Shown: positions 1-7,510, counted from the first letter of the stretch. The stretch is DNA of 9,733 bases from Bin87 sp034428455 (GCA_034428455.1 DAOUHZ010000058.1:1-9733), one strand, 5' to 3'. Numbers and translations: made by a program. The notes: generated from the sequence alone by a model not told the origin.

Positions 1-1752
1 CTCCCGCCGCTCGACCAGGTATCCGTCGGTCCAGGGGTCGGTGACATTACCGCTGCGGAGTTCGCCCCGGAAGGCCCGGACGGCGGTGAGCCAGTGGCTG
101 GGCGGGACCTCCCAGCTCATACTCCGCCGGGTCTGGGTGTCGGTGGTCAGCCGCAGGTTCCGAGGGCTGAAGGGCCGCCCGCTGTCCGGGTAGAATATGA
201 TGATGGCGAGGAATGACGGGCCCCTTTCCAGGCCGAAGCCGCTGGCGTGGCGCCGGAGGTACTCGATGAAGTAGACGTAGCGGTGGTCCTCCTGCCCGTA
301 CTTGTTCCCGTGCCGGTTGAAGCAGTCCTGGAATCTGGCGCTGGTGTCGTTGACCCGCTCGTGGATCACCTCTCCCTTCTCCCTGACGAAGTCGGGACTC
401 AACACGTGGCGGGTCACCCGGTACCCGGTCCAGGTGGCGTCGGTGGGGCGGGTCCAGGTGATGGTGAAGCAGTCCGGCTCCGCGGAGGTCACCACGTTGG
501 TCAGGTGGTCCGGCTTGGGGCAGGGCCCGGTGCGCCGGTTCTCCAGGGTCAGGTAGGGGCCGAAGCCGTCTGCGTATTGGGGACGCTGGCCCTTGAGGCT
601 GAGGCGCAGGTCGTAGTCGGTATCGCACTCCAGGCCGGCGGCCACACCCATGAGGCGGCGGTTGTGGCTGATGCTGGGCGACTGGTCGAAGTCTCCAACG
701 GTGGCCCGGGTCCAGGCCCCGGTGTCGCCGATCCTGCGGTACTCTAGCCGGTACTCGGCGGCCCCCTCGACCGACCACCAGAAGACCCAAAGGCCGTGGG
801 CCGGACTGTCTCCGTAGCCCAGCCTGTTCAGGAAGCCCCTGCTCCTGAGACCCTGGCGGGGGACGCCGATCAGGGGCGGCTCTTCGTCCTTGACTGTCAC
901 CGTCACCGAGGTCTGAGCGCCCAGGATGAAGGGGACGGGCGGCGGATCGGCGATGCTGAAGGTTGACTGCCGGTCGCCGGTATACACGTCGTCGCCGACG
1001 GTCACTATCGTCTCGCCCAGCGCCGTCTGTTTGCTAACGAACCTGTAGCTCAGGGGTGTCGCATTCGAGATGGCTCCCGTGGGACCCCGGTAAGGCACGA
1101 AGACGGTCAATGAGGGGAGGGACATCGCGGTAGACATGCTGAGAGTGAGGGTGAATGACTCTCCCTCGTTCACCTCGGTCGCCGAAGCCGAGAGGGTCAG
1201 GACCGGCGCGTCCTCATCATCAACGACGGTGATGGTGACCGGTGCGCCCAGGTCGGTGGCGCCGAACCTGGCCTGCAGAGAGTACGCGAGCTCTCCCGTC
1301 CGGGAATTGAATTCGTTGTCGTCGTCGTCCACCAGGGTGACGGCGCCCTGACTCTGGCCGGCAGGAGTGGTGATGGTGTGCACCCCGGCCGAGCCCTGGA
1401 GGACGTCGGTCGGCATTTTTTGAGATCCGGTCGGATCCGACGCGAAGTCGTGGTACAGGTCCGCGACTATCGGGGAGTCGAAGGTCACGCCGTTGGTGAT
1501 GCGCAGAGTAGCGGTCACACCGGTGGCGTCGCCCTCGGTGAGACGGTTGGAGGACAGGCTCAATTGCCACTGGGCCGCGGAGACGTCGATGGCGCTGGTG
1601 GAAAGGGTCTCCTCGTAGCCGACGTCGTCTCTGAAGGTGACCGTCACCTGCAAAATGCAGGTCAGGTCGATGGCCGTCACGGTGCAGGTGGAAGAGGTCT
1701 CCCCGCTGATGTCCCCGTCGTTGACGGAGGTCGGCGCAGTGGCTGCGGCTTC
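1..1752 (-). CDS. Fragment 6 of the surface protein: Ig-like end, Calx-beta-like repeats and fibronectin-III-like domains
   Basis: From 1752 to position 1 the frame is open for 584 codons. I read every codon and found no stop, so the gene continues past the window. It starts by finishing the Ig-like module (VTVTFRDDVGYEE). At about 1620-880 there are Calx-beta-like repeats: NRLTEGDATGVTATLRI, TLVDDDDNEFNSRTGEL, VTITVVDDEDAPVLTLS, NEGESFTLTLS and VTVTVKDEEPP. From about 830 to the edge lie domains with fibronectin-III-like features: WWSVEGAAEYRLEYRR, CDTDYDLRLS, then CFTITWTRPTDATWTGYRV and further on MSWEVPPSHW. Calx-beta and fibronectin-III domains bind calcium or ligands in adhesins. This is the longest uninterrupted part of the gene. 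Confidence 0.65.
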
Positions 1753-2159
1753 ACTGGTAGGTGTAGGTGGGACTGGTGAGGCCGTTGGCGTCGGTCACGC
1801 CGCCGGTGTCCGCCGTCAGCGCCTCGCCCGTCTGGTGGGCGCCGGTGACGGCAAGGCCGGTGGCGTCAAAGTTCCTGGCGATGATGAGGGCCACGCCGAT
1901 CCTGTCGCCGTCGGACCAGCCGAGCCCACTACCGCCCCATTCATAGTTTGTGCCATCTGCCTCATTGAGCTTGGCTGCGTCCTCTGACCGGCGTTTGTGC
2001 GCTGCTCCGGCAGCCACGGTAAATTCCAGGGGTAGATCGGGGTCGACGATGAAGCTGAAGCTGCTGGCGCGGTCAGTAATGCCCTTGACCGTGTACTGCT
2101 GGCCTTCCAGGGTGAACGTGTCTTCTGAGATGCTCCCAGCGGTGGAAGCGGTGTATCCG
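1753..2159 (-). CDS. Fragment 5 of the surface protein: second WSDG beta module and start of second Ig-like module
   Basis: This frame reads GYTASTAGSISEDTFTLEG, then QQYTVKGITD, then LGWSDGDRIGVALIIA. It is a second copy of the module that ends in DWSDGETVAV in the previous fragment. It is followed by GEALTADTGGVTDANG and SPTYTYQ, the first half of a second Ig-like module, and then a TGA at 1751-1753. Copies of this module elsewhere continue YTYQW, so the stop falls at the expected Trp, but here the downstream text is also in a different frame. The break is therefore an indel, one deleted or two inserted bases away from repair, and not a simple nonsense change. Confidence 0.55.
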
Positions 2160-3105
2160 TGGTATCCGAAACTGAGTCGTGCTCCCCCGTGACGGTGGCC
2201 GACCAGGGGAGGCTCAGGGTTTCGGATGCCTTGATTGTGACGTCGGCCGTGGGATCGAGCTCCAGGCTTTCGATGATGACGGCCACCGTTTCACCGTCGG
2301 ACCAATCGACGGTGACGCCGGACCAGGTGAAAGTCTTGAAGCCCTTGGATATTTCCAGATTGGACCCGGCCGCGTCGGCGAGGGCGAGTCGCTGGTCGTC
2401 GAGGGCCAGCACCAAGTCGGTTCGGTCTGTTTCGCTCAACCCTTCACTTAACTCAAGACGGACCTCTTCATTTGCGGGAACGAAATCCAGCAAGGTGACG
2501 AGGCGGGTCACGCCGCGATATGTGAAGCTCGTCGGGGTGATGGAGGCGTCGGGGTAATCGACGGATGGGCCTATTCCAAGATTTCCGTTGGTGGTCTTGT
2601 CCACGGTCATCGTGGCGAAGAAGACGGCCGTCGGCGTGGCCCGGCCGGCGCTGTTCAGCGGCCCCTCGTAGTAACCGTCGTCGTCGGTGATTCTGACCTG
2701 GACGCGGACGTGCGTGCCGACGTCAGCGTCGGTGGGGAAGTAGTTGGGAGCCGTCGCGCCGGGGATGTCGGTCCAGTTGCTGCTGCCGTCGTGGCTGCCC
2801 TGCCACCGGTACCTGAAGCCCTGGCGGTCGTCGGGCTTGCCGTTTTCGTCGACGATGCGATGGGTGTAGGCGGACAGCACCTCCCCGACCTGGGGAGTTC
2901 CCTCGACAACGGGCACGCCGGTGGCTTCGACGTTTGGCTCCTGTATTTCCGATACCTGCGGCATGATGTTGTTGGTGAATGTGCTCCACGCGCCGCCCGA
3001 CTCGGAGTAGCTGTCGTCTCCGATGGACCAGCCGGGGGCCCCTCCGTCGTCCTCGTCGTTGCTGGCGGTCATCCTCAGGTTGGCCAACGGCCAGGTGGCG
3101 GAGGC
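2160..3105 (-). CDS. Fragment 4 of the surface protein: Ig-like module and first WSDG beta module
   Basis: The fragment opens with the end of the preceding beta domain (WPLANLRMTASNDEDDGG), then a linker ending in MPQVSEIQEP. An Ig-like module follows at about 2920-2640: GTPQVGEVLSAYTHRIVDE, then FRYRWQ, IPGATAPNY and VRVQVRITDDDGYYE. This matches a widespread module (GxxLxADTxxIxDxxG ... YxYQW ... ISGATxxxYT ... VxVxxTDDxGxxE). Next, at about 2620-2190, comes a module with SFTYRGV, long charged loops, FKTFTWSGV and DWSDGETVAV. The frame breaks near 2160, where one added G in ACGGAT would join SVSDTT to GYTAS. The domain naming rests on remembered family patterns. Confidence 0.6.
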
Positions 3106-3675
3106 CCCCGGGTCATGACGACGAAGTAGGTGGTGCTGACCGTCAGCGTGCCGCAGGCGCCGGGAGCAGTGAAGGTGTTCACCGCGTCGGCGGCGTAGCT
3201 GGCCGGGTTGATCAGCGTGCACACGACCATGCTCGGTTCACCGCCGTCATCCTCGTTCAGCGTCACCGTGAAATCCGACGACCCGGGGACCGACGATCCA
3301 AACCGGAACCCGTAGTAGTCCGGCTCGTACCCGGCGGAGTCGGAGCCGGTGGTGAACGAGACGGCGAGGGCCGGCGTGGCGGTCCTGAGGTTGGCGGCGT
3401 TGGTGAGGAGGGCCTGGCCCGTGTTCTTGACCAGGGTATTCACGCCGACGATGGAGTAGAGGTAGAGCTTGTCGTCGGTGAGGTCCGTCACGTACATGGT
3501 TTCGCCGTCGCCCCACATGCCCTTGGGGTCGTCGTTGTCGGGATGAAGGTCGAAGCCCTTGTCGGTGTCCCGGCTCTCGTCGGCCGTCTTGTAGGCGTAG
3601 ACCTTGCCGTCGTACGGGTCCAGCGCCCACATGGTGACGCCGTCGGACCAGATGCCCTCGACGTCCGTGTTCCCG
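3106..3675 (-). CDS. Fragment 3 of the surface protein: propeller repeats 4-5 and adhesin-like beta domain
   Basis: The fragment starts in mid-repeat (NTDVEGIWSDGVTMW) and finishes two further repeats, the last containing DDKLYLYS. After this the pattern changes to a region with NTGQALLTNAANL, SFTTGSDSAGYE and TVTLNEDDGGEPS. This order is typical of the beta-rich anchor domains that follow such repeats in secreted bacterial proteins; I compare it to choice-of-anchor type domains from memory. Two Cys residues (in VVCTL and GACGTL) could form a disulphide. The frame is lost near 3105 at CCCGGGGG; one extra G joins VVMTRG directly to ASATWPLANL, which completes the domain. Confidence 0.6.
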
Positions 3676-4085
3676 CCCCGTTCAGGGTGTCGAAGTCTCC
3701 GGAGGAATCGTAGCTTCGGCTGGAGCGGCTGTAGGCGTAGATCTTGTTGTCCGGTTCAGTGTCGTCCTCGGACACCCAGATGGTGTCGGAGTTGCCCCAG
3801 ATGCCCCTGGGATTGTTGTTGCTGCTGTCCAGGGTGATGTCCTTGCCGCTGTCGCGGAGCGTGTCGGACATCTTGTAGGCATAGACCTTGTCGTCCATCC
3901 GGTCCACCACGAACATGGTGACGCCGTCGGACCAGATACCCTCGATATCCCTGTTGCCGGGCGGGGCGAGGGTGTCGAAGTCCTTGGAGGAGTCCCGGGT
4001 GCCATCACGGGTGTAGGCGAAGATCTTGTTGAGATCATCGTCGGCCACCCAGATGGTGGTCCCGTTGCTTCAGACCCCGCGCGGT
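3513..4085 (-). repeat. Five tandem propeller-type repeats of 45-50 residues, alternating A-B-A-B-A
   Basis: The conserved Trp codon (or its TGA replacement) of each unit lies at 4070, 3932, 3797, 3648 and 3513, giving spacings of 138, 135, 149 and 135 bases; the 149 becomes 150 when the frameshift near 3675 is repaired. Units 2 and 4 share DIEGIWSDG/DVEGIWSDG, while units 1, 3 and 5 share PRGV/PRGIW/PKGMW. The repeat thus alternates between two types with a period near 285 bases. Units 2 and 4 are also nearly identical in DNA over about 30 bases (around 3632-3662 and 3914-3944). Five units alone are fewer than a standard six- to eight-bladed propeller. Confidence 0.7.
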
Positions 4086-4157
4086 GCGTCGTTATCGCTG
4101 TGCAGGGAGATTTCCGTGGTATCGACCACCAGCAGCGCTTCGGCGGAAACCCCGCCC
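3676..4157 (-). CDS. Fragment 2 of the surface protein: propeller repeats 1-3, with an internal TGA
   Basis: This frame begins just after the signal peptide and carries three repeats of about 46 residues. The typical unit contains GIWSDG, then TMW or TIW, then DDK[VI]YAY and a DF/DIT-type tail. The first unit reads RGV-stop-SNGTTIW: the TGA at 4070-4072 stands where the other four units have Trp. Initiation from the GTG at 4046-4048 could express the rest of the fragment, but that codon lies inside the repeat and has no binding site, so I do not take it as a real start. Repeats of this kind form beta-propeller blades, generally used for binding. The frame is lost near 3675, beside GGGAA on the coding strand. 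Confidence 0.6.
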
Positions 4158-4289
4158 GGGGTGTACAGCCAGCAGGGTGATCGCCAGCAGGGCCGGAGGC
4201 AGGCGGCGTTTCCCGTCCCGAACACGAGCCGGCGGGCCGGGGGGCAGGGAACGGCTTCTCAAGGCGGAGAGTAAGCTGGATCTGCACAT
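4158..4289 (-). CDS. Fragment 1 of the surface protein: start and signal peptide
   Basis: The ATG at 4287-4289 has a GAGGT ribosome binding site five bases upstream, which decides the start. The first 30 or so residues are rich in Arg and Pro, followed by a hydrophobic core reading PPALLAITLLAV. After that core the frame is lost near 4158. In the frame that carries all later repeats, the text resumes as TPGGVSAEALLVV, which gives a good signal peptidase I site after V-S-A. The core and the cleavage site are therefore split between two frames that differ by one deleted or two inserted bases. The n-region is long for a signal peptide, so the true start could lie further downstream, but no better start with a binding site is visible. 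Confidence 0.6.
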
Positions 4290-4294
4290 GGACT

Positions 4295-4299
4295 ACCTC
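4295..4299 (-). promoter_or_regulatory. Ribosome binding site of the surface protein gene
   Basis: GAGGT on the minus strand, five bases before ATG 4287-4289. It supports this ATG as the start of the large exported protein. Confidence 0.6.
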
Positions 4300-4355
4300 G
4301 TGCGTTTTTTGGGCTGCCGGTGGCGGCGCGGCTATTCGGCTGCTGACGAGGGAGG

Positions 4356-4385
4356 CTGACAACGGAAGGCGTGCCTTCCGGTCAG
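4356..4385. promoter_or_regulatory. Hairpin in the leader of the surface protein gene
   Basis: CGGAAGGC and GCCTTCCG (4363-4370 and 4373-4380) form a perfect 8-bp stem around a two-base loop. CTGAC and GTCAG (4356-4360 and 4381-4385) extend it by five pairs, with two unpaired A on one side. As DNA it is a palindrome that could bind a dimeric regulator. As RNA it would sit about 70 bases before the start of the minus-strand gene. There is no T run, so it is not a normal Rho-independent terminator. Its role is unknown. Confidence 0.5.
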
Positions 4386-4475
4386 GGCCCGGTCGGGAGG
4401 GCGTCCGCGACGGTTTGTTGCCGGGCGTGTGCCAGGCGAGTGCCTCCCAACGCAGGGACAGACTGGTTTGTCAGT

Positions 4476-4504
4476 TTACTAGCCGTATATGAAATGACTG
4501 TGAA
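4476..4504 (-). promoter_or_regulatory. Candidate promoter for the surface protein gene
   Basis: On the minus strand TTCACA (plus 4499-4504) and TAGTAA (plus 4476-4481) are separated by 17 bases in the AT-rich core of the divergent region. The -35 is close to consensus and the -10 is weak (3 of 6). This would give a leader of about 180 bases that includes the hairpin at 4356-4385. Confidence 0.25.
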
Positions 4505-4508
4505 ATAT

Positions 4509-4537
4509 TTGGCGATTTTCCGTAAGATTAGTATGAG
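4509..4537 (+). promoter_or_regulatory. Candidate promoter for the sensor-regulator gene
   Basis: TTGGCG (4509-4514) and TATGAG (4532-4537) are separated by 17 bases; each matches 4 of 6 sigma-70 consensus positions. Transcription would start near 4544, about 105 bases before ATG 4650. The two candidate promoters lie side by side, so a single bound regulator could affect both. Confidence 0.35.
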
Positions 4538-4649
4538 ATAGGGTAAATGCGTGGTGAAATCGGCCCGGAAACGCCCCAAAGGGCCTGGTCTGGCCGGGGC
4601 TCACCAGCGAGGAACATGGGTCTTCGCAATCCCAAACGAGGCGGCGAAA

Positions 4650-4706
4650 ATGGACAGGGAAGATGCGCGAGACCGGGAAGTGGAAGCCCTGAGGGACCGG
4701 CTTTAG
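4650..4706 (+). CDS. Cut-off N-terminus of the sensor kinase (18 codons, then TAG)
   Basis: ATG 4650-4652 has AGGCGG five bases upstream. It opens an 18-codon stretch in the same frame as the kinase: MDREDARDREVEALRDRL, a charged helix of the kind that commonly precedes the first GAF domain. A TAG follows at 4704-4706, then RLSEASLRINE and the kinase body. Joined with a single residue such as Gln or Ser at the TAG, the helix is continuous. I take this as the original N-terminus, separated by one nonsense codon (CAG to TAG would be a single transition) or by a sequence error. Confidence 0.5.
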   Translation: MDREDARDREVEALRDRL

Positions 4707-4709
4707 CGG

Positions 4710-7028
4710 TTGAGCGAGGCGAGCCTGCGCATCAACGAGAGCCTGGACTTCGACACGGTGCTCCAGGGAGTTCTGGACAGCGCCTGTGCGCTGACGGAAG
4801 CCCGCTATGGGGGGCTGGCGCCCTTCGACGAAACGGGAGACGTCAAGATGGCGGAGGCCTTCTCCTTCGGCATGAGCCCCGCTGAGAAGGCGGCACTTCA
4901 GGACATGCTGACCGGGTCGGAGTTCTGCGATTTCTTTGAACAGCTGCCGGGACCGACGGGTGTCCGAGACCTGCCGGCTCACTTCGCTTCCCTGGGCCTT
5001 CCCGACTTTATGCCACCCTTGGCTTTCGATCCCCCGCTTTCGTTCCTGGGAGTGGTGCTCCGTCCCGGCGGTGAGCCTATCGGCGCCATTTACCTTGTCA
5101 AGAAGACGTCGGGTCCGGAGTTCACAGCCGAGGACGAGGAGACCATGGTAATGTTCGCCGCTCAGGCCGCGCTGGTCATGGCCAACTCGCGGCGCTACTG
5201 GGAAGAGCAGCGGGCAAGAGCGGACTTGGAGTCTCTGATCAACACCTCGCCGGTGGGAGTTGCGGTTTTCGATGCCAGGACCGGAGCGCCGATGTCATTC
5301 AACAGGGAGGCGGTCAGAATCCTGGATGACCTGCGGGACCCTGACAGCCCGCCGGAGCAGCTGCTGGAGGTCCTGACCGTCCGCAGGCCCGATGGTCGGG
5401 AGATCTCCCTGGAGGAGCGTCCGATGGCACAGTATATGAGCGTCGGGGAGACGGTGCGGGCTGAGGAGATGGAGCTGCGGGTGCCCAACGGCCGGAGCGT
5501 GACGGCGCTGGTCAACGCCACGCCCATCCGCTCGGAGAGCGGCGAGGTTGAGACCTTCGTGGTAACCCTGCAGGACATGACGGATATGGAGGAGATGGAG
5601 CGGCTGCGGGCCGAGTTCCTGGCCATGGTCAGCCACGAGCTGCGCACCCCCCTCACCTCGGTCAAGGGGTCCATCGCCACCCTGCTGGACCCTCCTTCCA
5701 CACTCGGCCCCACCGAGATGCGACAGTTCTTCCAGATCATCGACTCGCAGATCGACCGGATGCACGTGCTGATAAGCGACCTGCTGGATGTGGCCCGCAT
5801 CGAGACGGGCTCTCTTGCCGTCGCGCCGGAGCCTACGGACGTGGCCATCCTGGTGGGCGAGGCCCACAACGGGTTCCGCAGTGGAAGGGGAAGGCATAAC
5901 GTCGAGATCGACCTGGCCCCGGACCTGCCCTGGGTGATGGCCGACCGGCTGCGCATAGTGCAGGTGCTGGGCAACCTGCTTGCCAACGCGGCCCGCCACT
6001 CGCCCGAGTCCTCCACCATCCGCGTGAGCGCCGCGCGGGATGGAGCCCACGTGTCGGTGTCAGTGTCCGACCGGGGCCAGGGCATCCCCGCGGAGAGCCT
6101 GCCGAATTTGTTCCGCAAGTTCTCTCGGATCGAGTCCGAGGAGCATGGCGGCGACACCGGCTTGGGCCTGGCCATCTGCAAGGGCATCGTGGAGGCCCAC
6201 GGAGGCCGCATTACGGCCGAGAGCGACGGGCCGGGCTTGGGCGCGCGCTTCACATTCACCCTGTCGACGGTGGAGGCGTCCGGGTACGTTTCCCCTGTGG
6301 GATCACCCCGGTCATCTTCACGCTCGTCGCGGCGGCGTGGTGAGCAGCTGCGCGTCCTGGCGGTGGACGACGACCCCCAAGCCCTGCGGCTGGTCCGGGA
6401 CGCCCCGGTGAGGTCGGGGTTCGAGCCGATGATGACCGCAGACCCGCAGGAGGCGCTGCGTCTGGTGGTGGAGGAGAGGCCCCACCTCGTCCTGCTGGAC
6501 CTGGTGCTGCCGGGCATCGAAGGGATGGACCTGATGAAGCAGATCATGGAGGCGCGGGACGTGCCGGTGATCTTCCTGTCCGCCTACGGCCAAGAGCAGC
6601 TCGTGGCCAGGGCCTTTGACATGGGCGCCGCGGACTACGTGGTCAAGCCCTTCTCGCAGACAGAGCTGTCGGCCAGGATCAGGGCTGCTCTGCGCCGGCG
6701 GGAAGCCCCCAGGCCGTCCCAGCCCTACGTCCTGGGCGACCTGACCATCGACTACGACGAACGGCGGGTCATCCTCGCCGGCCGGCCGGTTGAGCTGACC
6801 GCCAAGGAGTACGGGACGCTGGCTGAGCTGTCGATGAACGGCGGACGAGTAATGACCTACGAGCAGCTGCTGCGCCGGATCTGGAGGCTCGAGGCCGACG
6901 CCGACGTGCGTCCCATGCGGACCACTATCAGCAGTCTGCGGCGCAAGCTGGGCGATGACGCCGAGAACCCCAGCTATATCTTCACCGAACTCCGCGTCGG
7001 CTACCGGATGCCGAGGGCTGGAGGGTAG
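4710..7028 (+). CDS. One-chain two-component system: GAF-PAS histidine kinase fused to receiver and OmpR-type DNA-binding domain
   Basis: This 772-residue cytosolic protein has no membrane segment. A GAF domain (about 15-160) and a PAS domain (about 175-290) would sense a signal. The HisKA domain has the phosphoacceptor His309 in FLAMVSHELRTP. The ATPase domain shows an N box (N422 and N426), a G1 box DRGQGIP (454-460) and a G2 box GDTGLGL (481-487). After a Ser/Arg-rich linker (about 525-545), a receiver domain has acidic residues D553-D555, phospho-acceptor Asp597 in LVLLDLVLPG, Ser624 and Lys646. A C-terminal OmpR/PhoB-type winged helix (about 672-768) ends in RVGYRM. All key residues for autophosphorylation, phosphotransfer and DNA binding are present. 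The given start is TTG at 4710, four bases after an in-frame TAG, and has a poor binding site; ATG 4650 is probably the original start. The gene is divergent from the surface protein gene, a likely target. Confidence 0.9.
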   Translation: MSEASLRINESLDFDTVLQGVLDSACALTEARYGGLAPFDETGDVKMAEAFSFGMSPAEKAALQDMLTGSEFCDFFEQLPGPTGVRDLPAHFASLGLPDFMPPLAFDPPLSFLGVVLRPGGEPIGAIYLVKKTSGPEFTAEDEETMVMFAAQAALVMANSRRYWEEQRARADLESLINTSPVGVAVFDARTGAPMSFNREAVRILDDLRDPDSPPEQLLEVLTVRRPDGREISLEERPMAQYMSVGETVRAEEMELRVPNGRSVTALVNATPIRSESGEVETFVVTLQDMTDMEEMERLRAEFLAMVSHELRTPLTSVKGSIATLLDPPSTLGPTEMRQFFQIIDSQIDRMHVLISDLLDVARIETGSLAVAPEPTDVAILVGEAHNGFRSGRGRHNVEIDLAPDLPWVMADRLRIVQVLGNLLANAARHSPESSTIRVSAARDGAHVSVSVSDRGQGIPAESLPNLFRKFSRIESEEHGGDTGLGLAICKGIVEAHGGRITAESDGPGLGARFTFTLSTVEASGYVSPVGSPRSSSRSSRRRGEQLRVLAVDDDPQALRLVRDAPVRSGFEPMMTADPQEALRLVVEERPHLVLLDLVLPGIEGMDLMKQIMEARDVPVIFLSAYGQEQLVARAFDMGAADYVVKPFSQTELSARIRAALRRREAPRPSQPYVLGDLTIDYDERRVILAGRPVELTAKEYGTLAELSMNGGRVMTYEQLLRRIWRLEADADVRPMRTTISSLRRKLGDDAENPSYIFTELRVGYRMPRAGG

Positions 7029-7071
7029 AGACAGGCGGTGGATGAAGAGTCAGGGAAGGAGGGGTGACGCC

Positions 7072-7281
7072 ATGACCGCCAGGAGCGTGACCGACCGCGC
7101 CTCCGGCATTGCTTCCGCAACATGGAGCACGCATTGGACCTCGGCTTCTGATGCAGGCTTTGGGCGCGGTGGGCGGCGCTGCCGTGGGATGTCAGGTTCC
7201 GACGTCGCCTGGCGGTGGGGGTGGCTAACGGGAAAACGGCGTAGCGCCATTTCCCGTTCCTATTGCCGCCGTCGCTTATGA
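7072..7281 (+). CDS. Doubtful small reading frame, 69 residues
   Basis: ATG 7072 has a strong AAGGAGG nine bases upstream (7056-7062), 43 bases after the kinase stop, so it could be translated from the same transcript. The first 30 residues (MTARSVTDRASGIASATWST and onward) look ordinary. The second half is crowded with Arg, Trp and Gly and runs through the hairpin at 7227-7258, which argues against a conserved protein. It may be the remnant of a gene whose start and binding site survive. No function can be given. Confidence 0.2.
   Translation: MTARSVTDRASGIASATWSTHWTSASDAGFGRGGRRCRGMSGSDVAWRWGWLTGKRRSAISRSYCRRRL
7227..7258. repeat. Strong hairpin in the kinase-hydrolase spacer
   Basis: AACGGGAAA (7227-7235) pairs with TTTCCCGTT (7250-7258). 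Inside, GGCG pairs with CGCC around a three-base loop, with a small internal loop between the two stems. There is no T run on either side, so a classical terminator is unlikely. It may be an intergenic repeat unit, an RNA processing site or a Rho-dependent 3' end; only this copy lies in the window. Confidence 0.45.
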
Positions 7282-7343
7282 TTGCCCACTCTGGGCGCCG
7301 AACGTGCGTGGAATGATGCGGAGCCTCTGGCTGGGGTTCCCCC

Positions 7344-7390
7344 GGCGGCATGGTTCAGTTGCACTTTTCGAGGAACGTCGGCATGCCGCC
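7344..7390. repeat. Inverted repeat with 8-base arms
   Basis: GGCGGCAT (7344-7351) and ATGCCGCC (7383-7390) are exact inverted copies 31 bases apart. No other signal accompanies them, and an 8-base pair of arms in GC-rich DNA can occur by chance. Confidence 0.25.
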
Positions 7391-7510
7391 CTTGTGGCGA
7401 AGAGAAACTAGGGAGCACCAATTCGATCCAGTTTTGTCGGCTTGGATTCTGGCCGCCGTCAGGCGGTCGCTGAACCAGACCAACCAACGAGTGACGTCCA
7501 TCGAGCCGAC

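Larger units (their letters stand above)
1..4289 (-). pseudogene. Giant exported multi-domain beta-repeat surface protein, frame broken, 3' end beyond window
   Basis: A minus-strand gene starts at ATG 4287-4289 and is still open at position 1, so more than 1,425 codons are present and the C-terminus is missing. Read across the breaks, it encodes a signal peptide, five propeller-type repeats, an adhesin-like region, two copies each of an Ig-like module and a WSDG-containing beta module, Calx-beta-like repeats and fibronectin-III-like domains. Such proteins are exported and usually serve adhesion or cell-surface structure; no catalytic motif was seen. Breaks lie near 4158, 3675, 3105, 2160 and 1752 (frame changes) and at 4070-4072 (TGA). 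Three breaks (3675, 3105, 2160) are repaired by restoring one base, in or beside a G run. The protein resumes exactly where its domain pattern predicts, so the breaks are recent mutations or sequence errors. The function is inferred from architecture only; no known named gene is recognised. Confidence 0.75.

Noticed and set aside
247..747. 166-codon plus-strand open frame rich in Val, Gly and Ala
   Set aside because: It is codon-for-codon antisense to the fibronectin-III-like region, which carries the recognisable domain text.
1816..2150. Continuation of the 468-codon minus frame past the break near 2160
   Set aside because: After SVSDTT the text becomes Pro/Ser/Arg-rich without pattern, whereas the neighbouring frame resumes the expected WSDG module.
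5195..6547. 450-codon open frame antisense to the kinase
   Set aside because: It mirrors the high-GC codon pattern of the kinase, is full of Ser and Arg, and has no family resemblance, while the plus strand has a full set of motifs.
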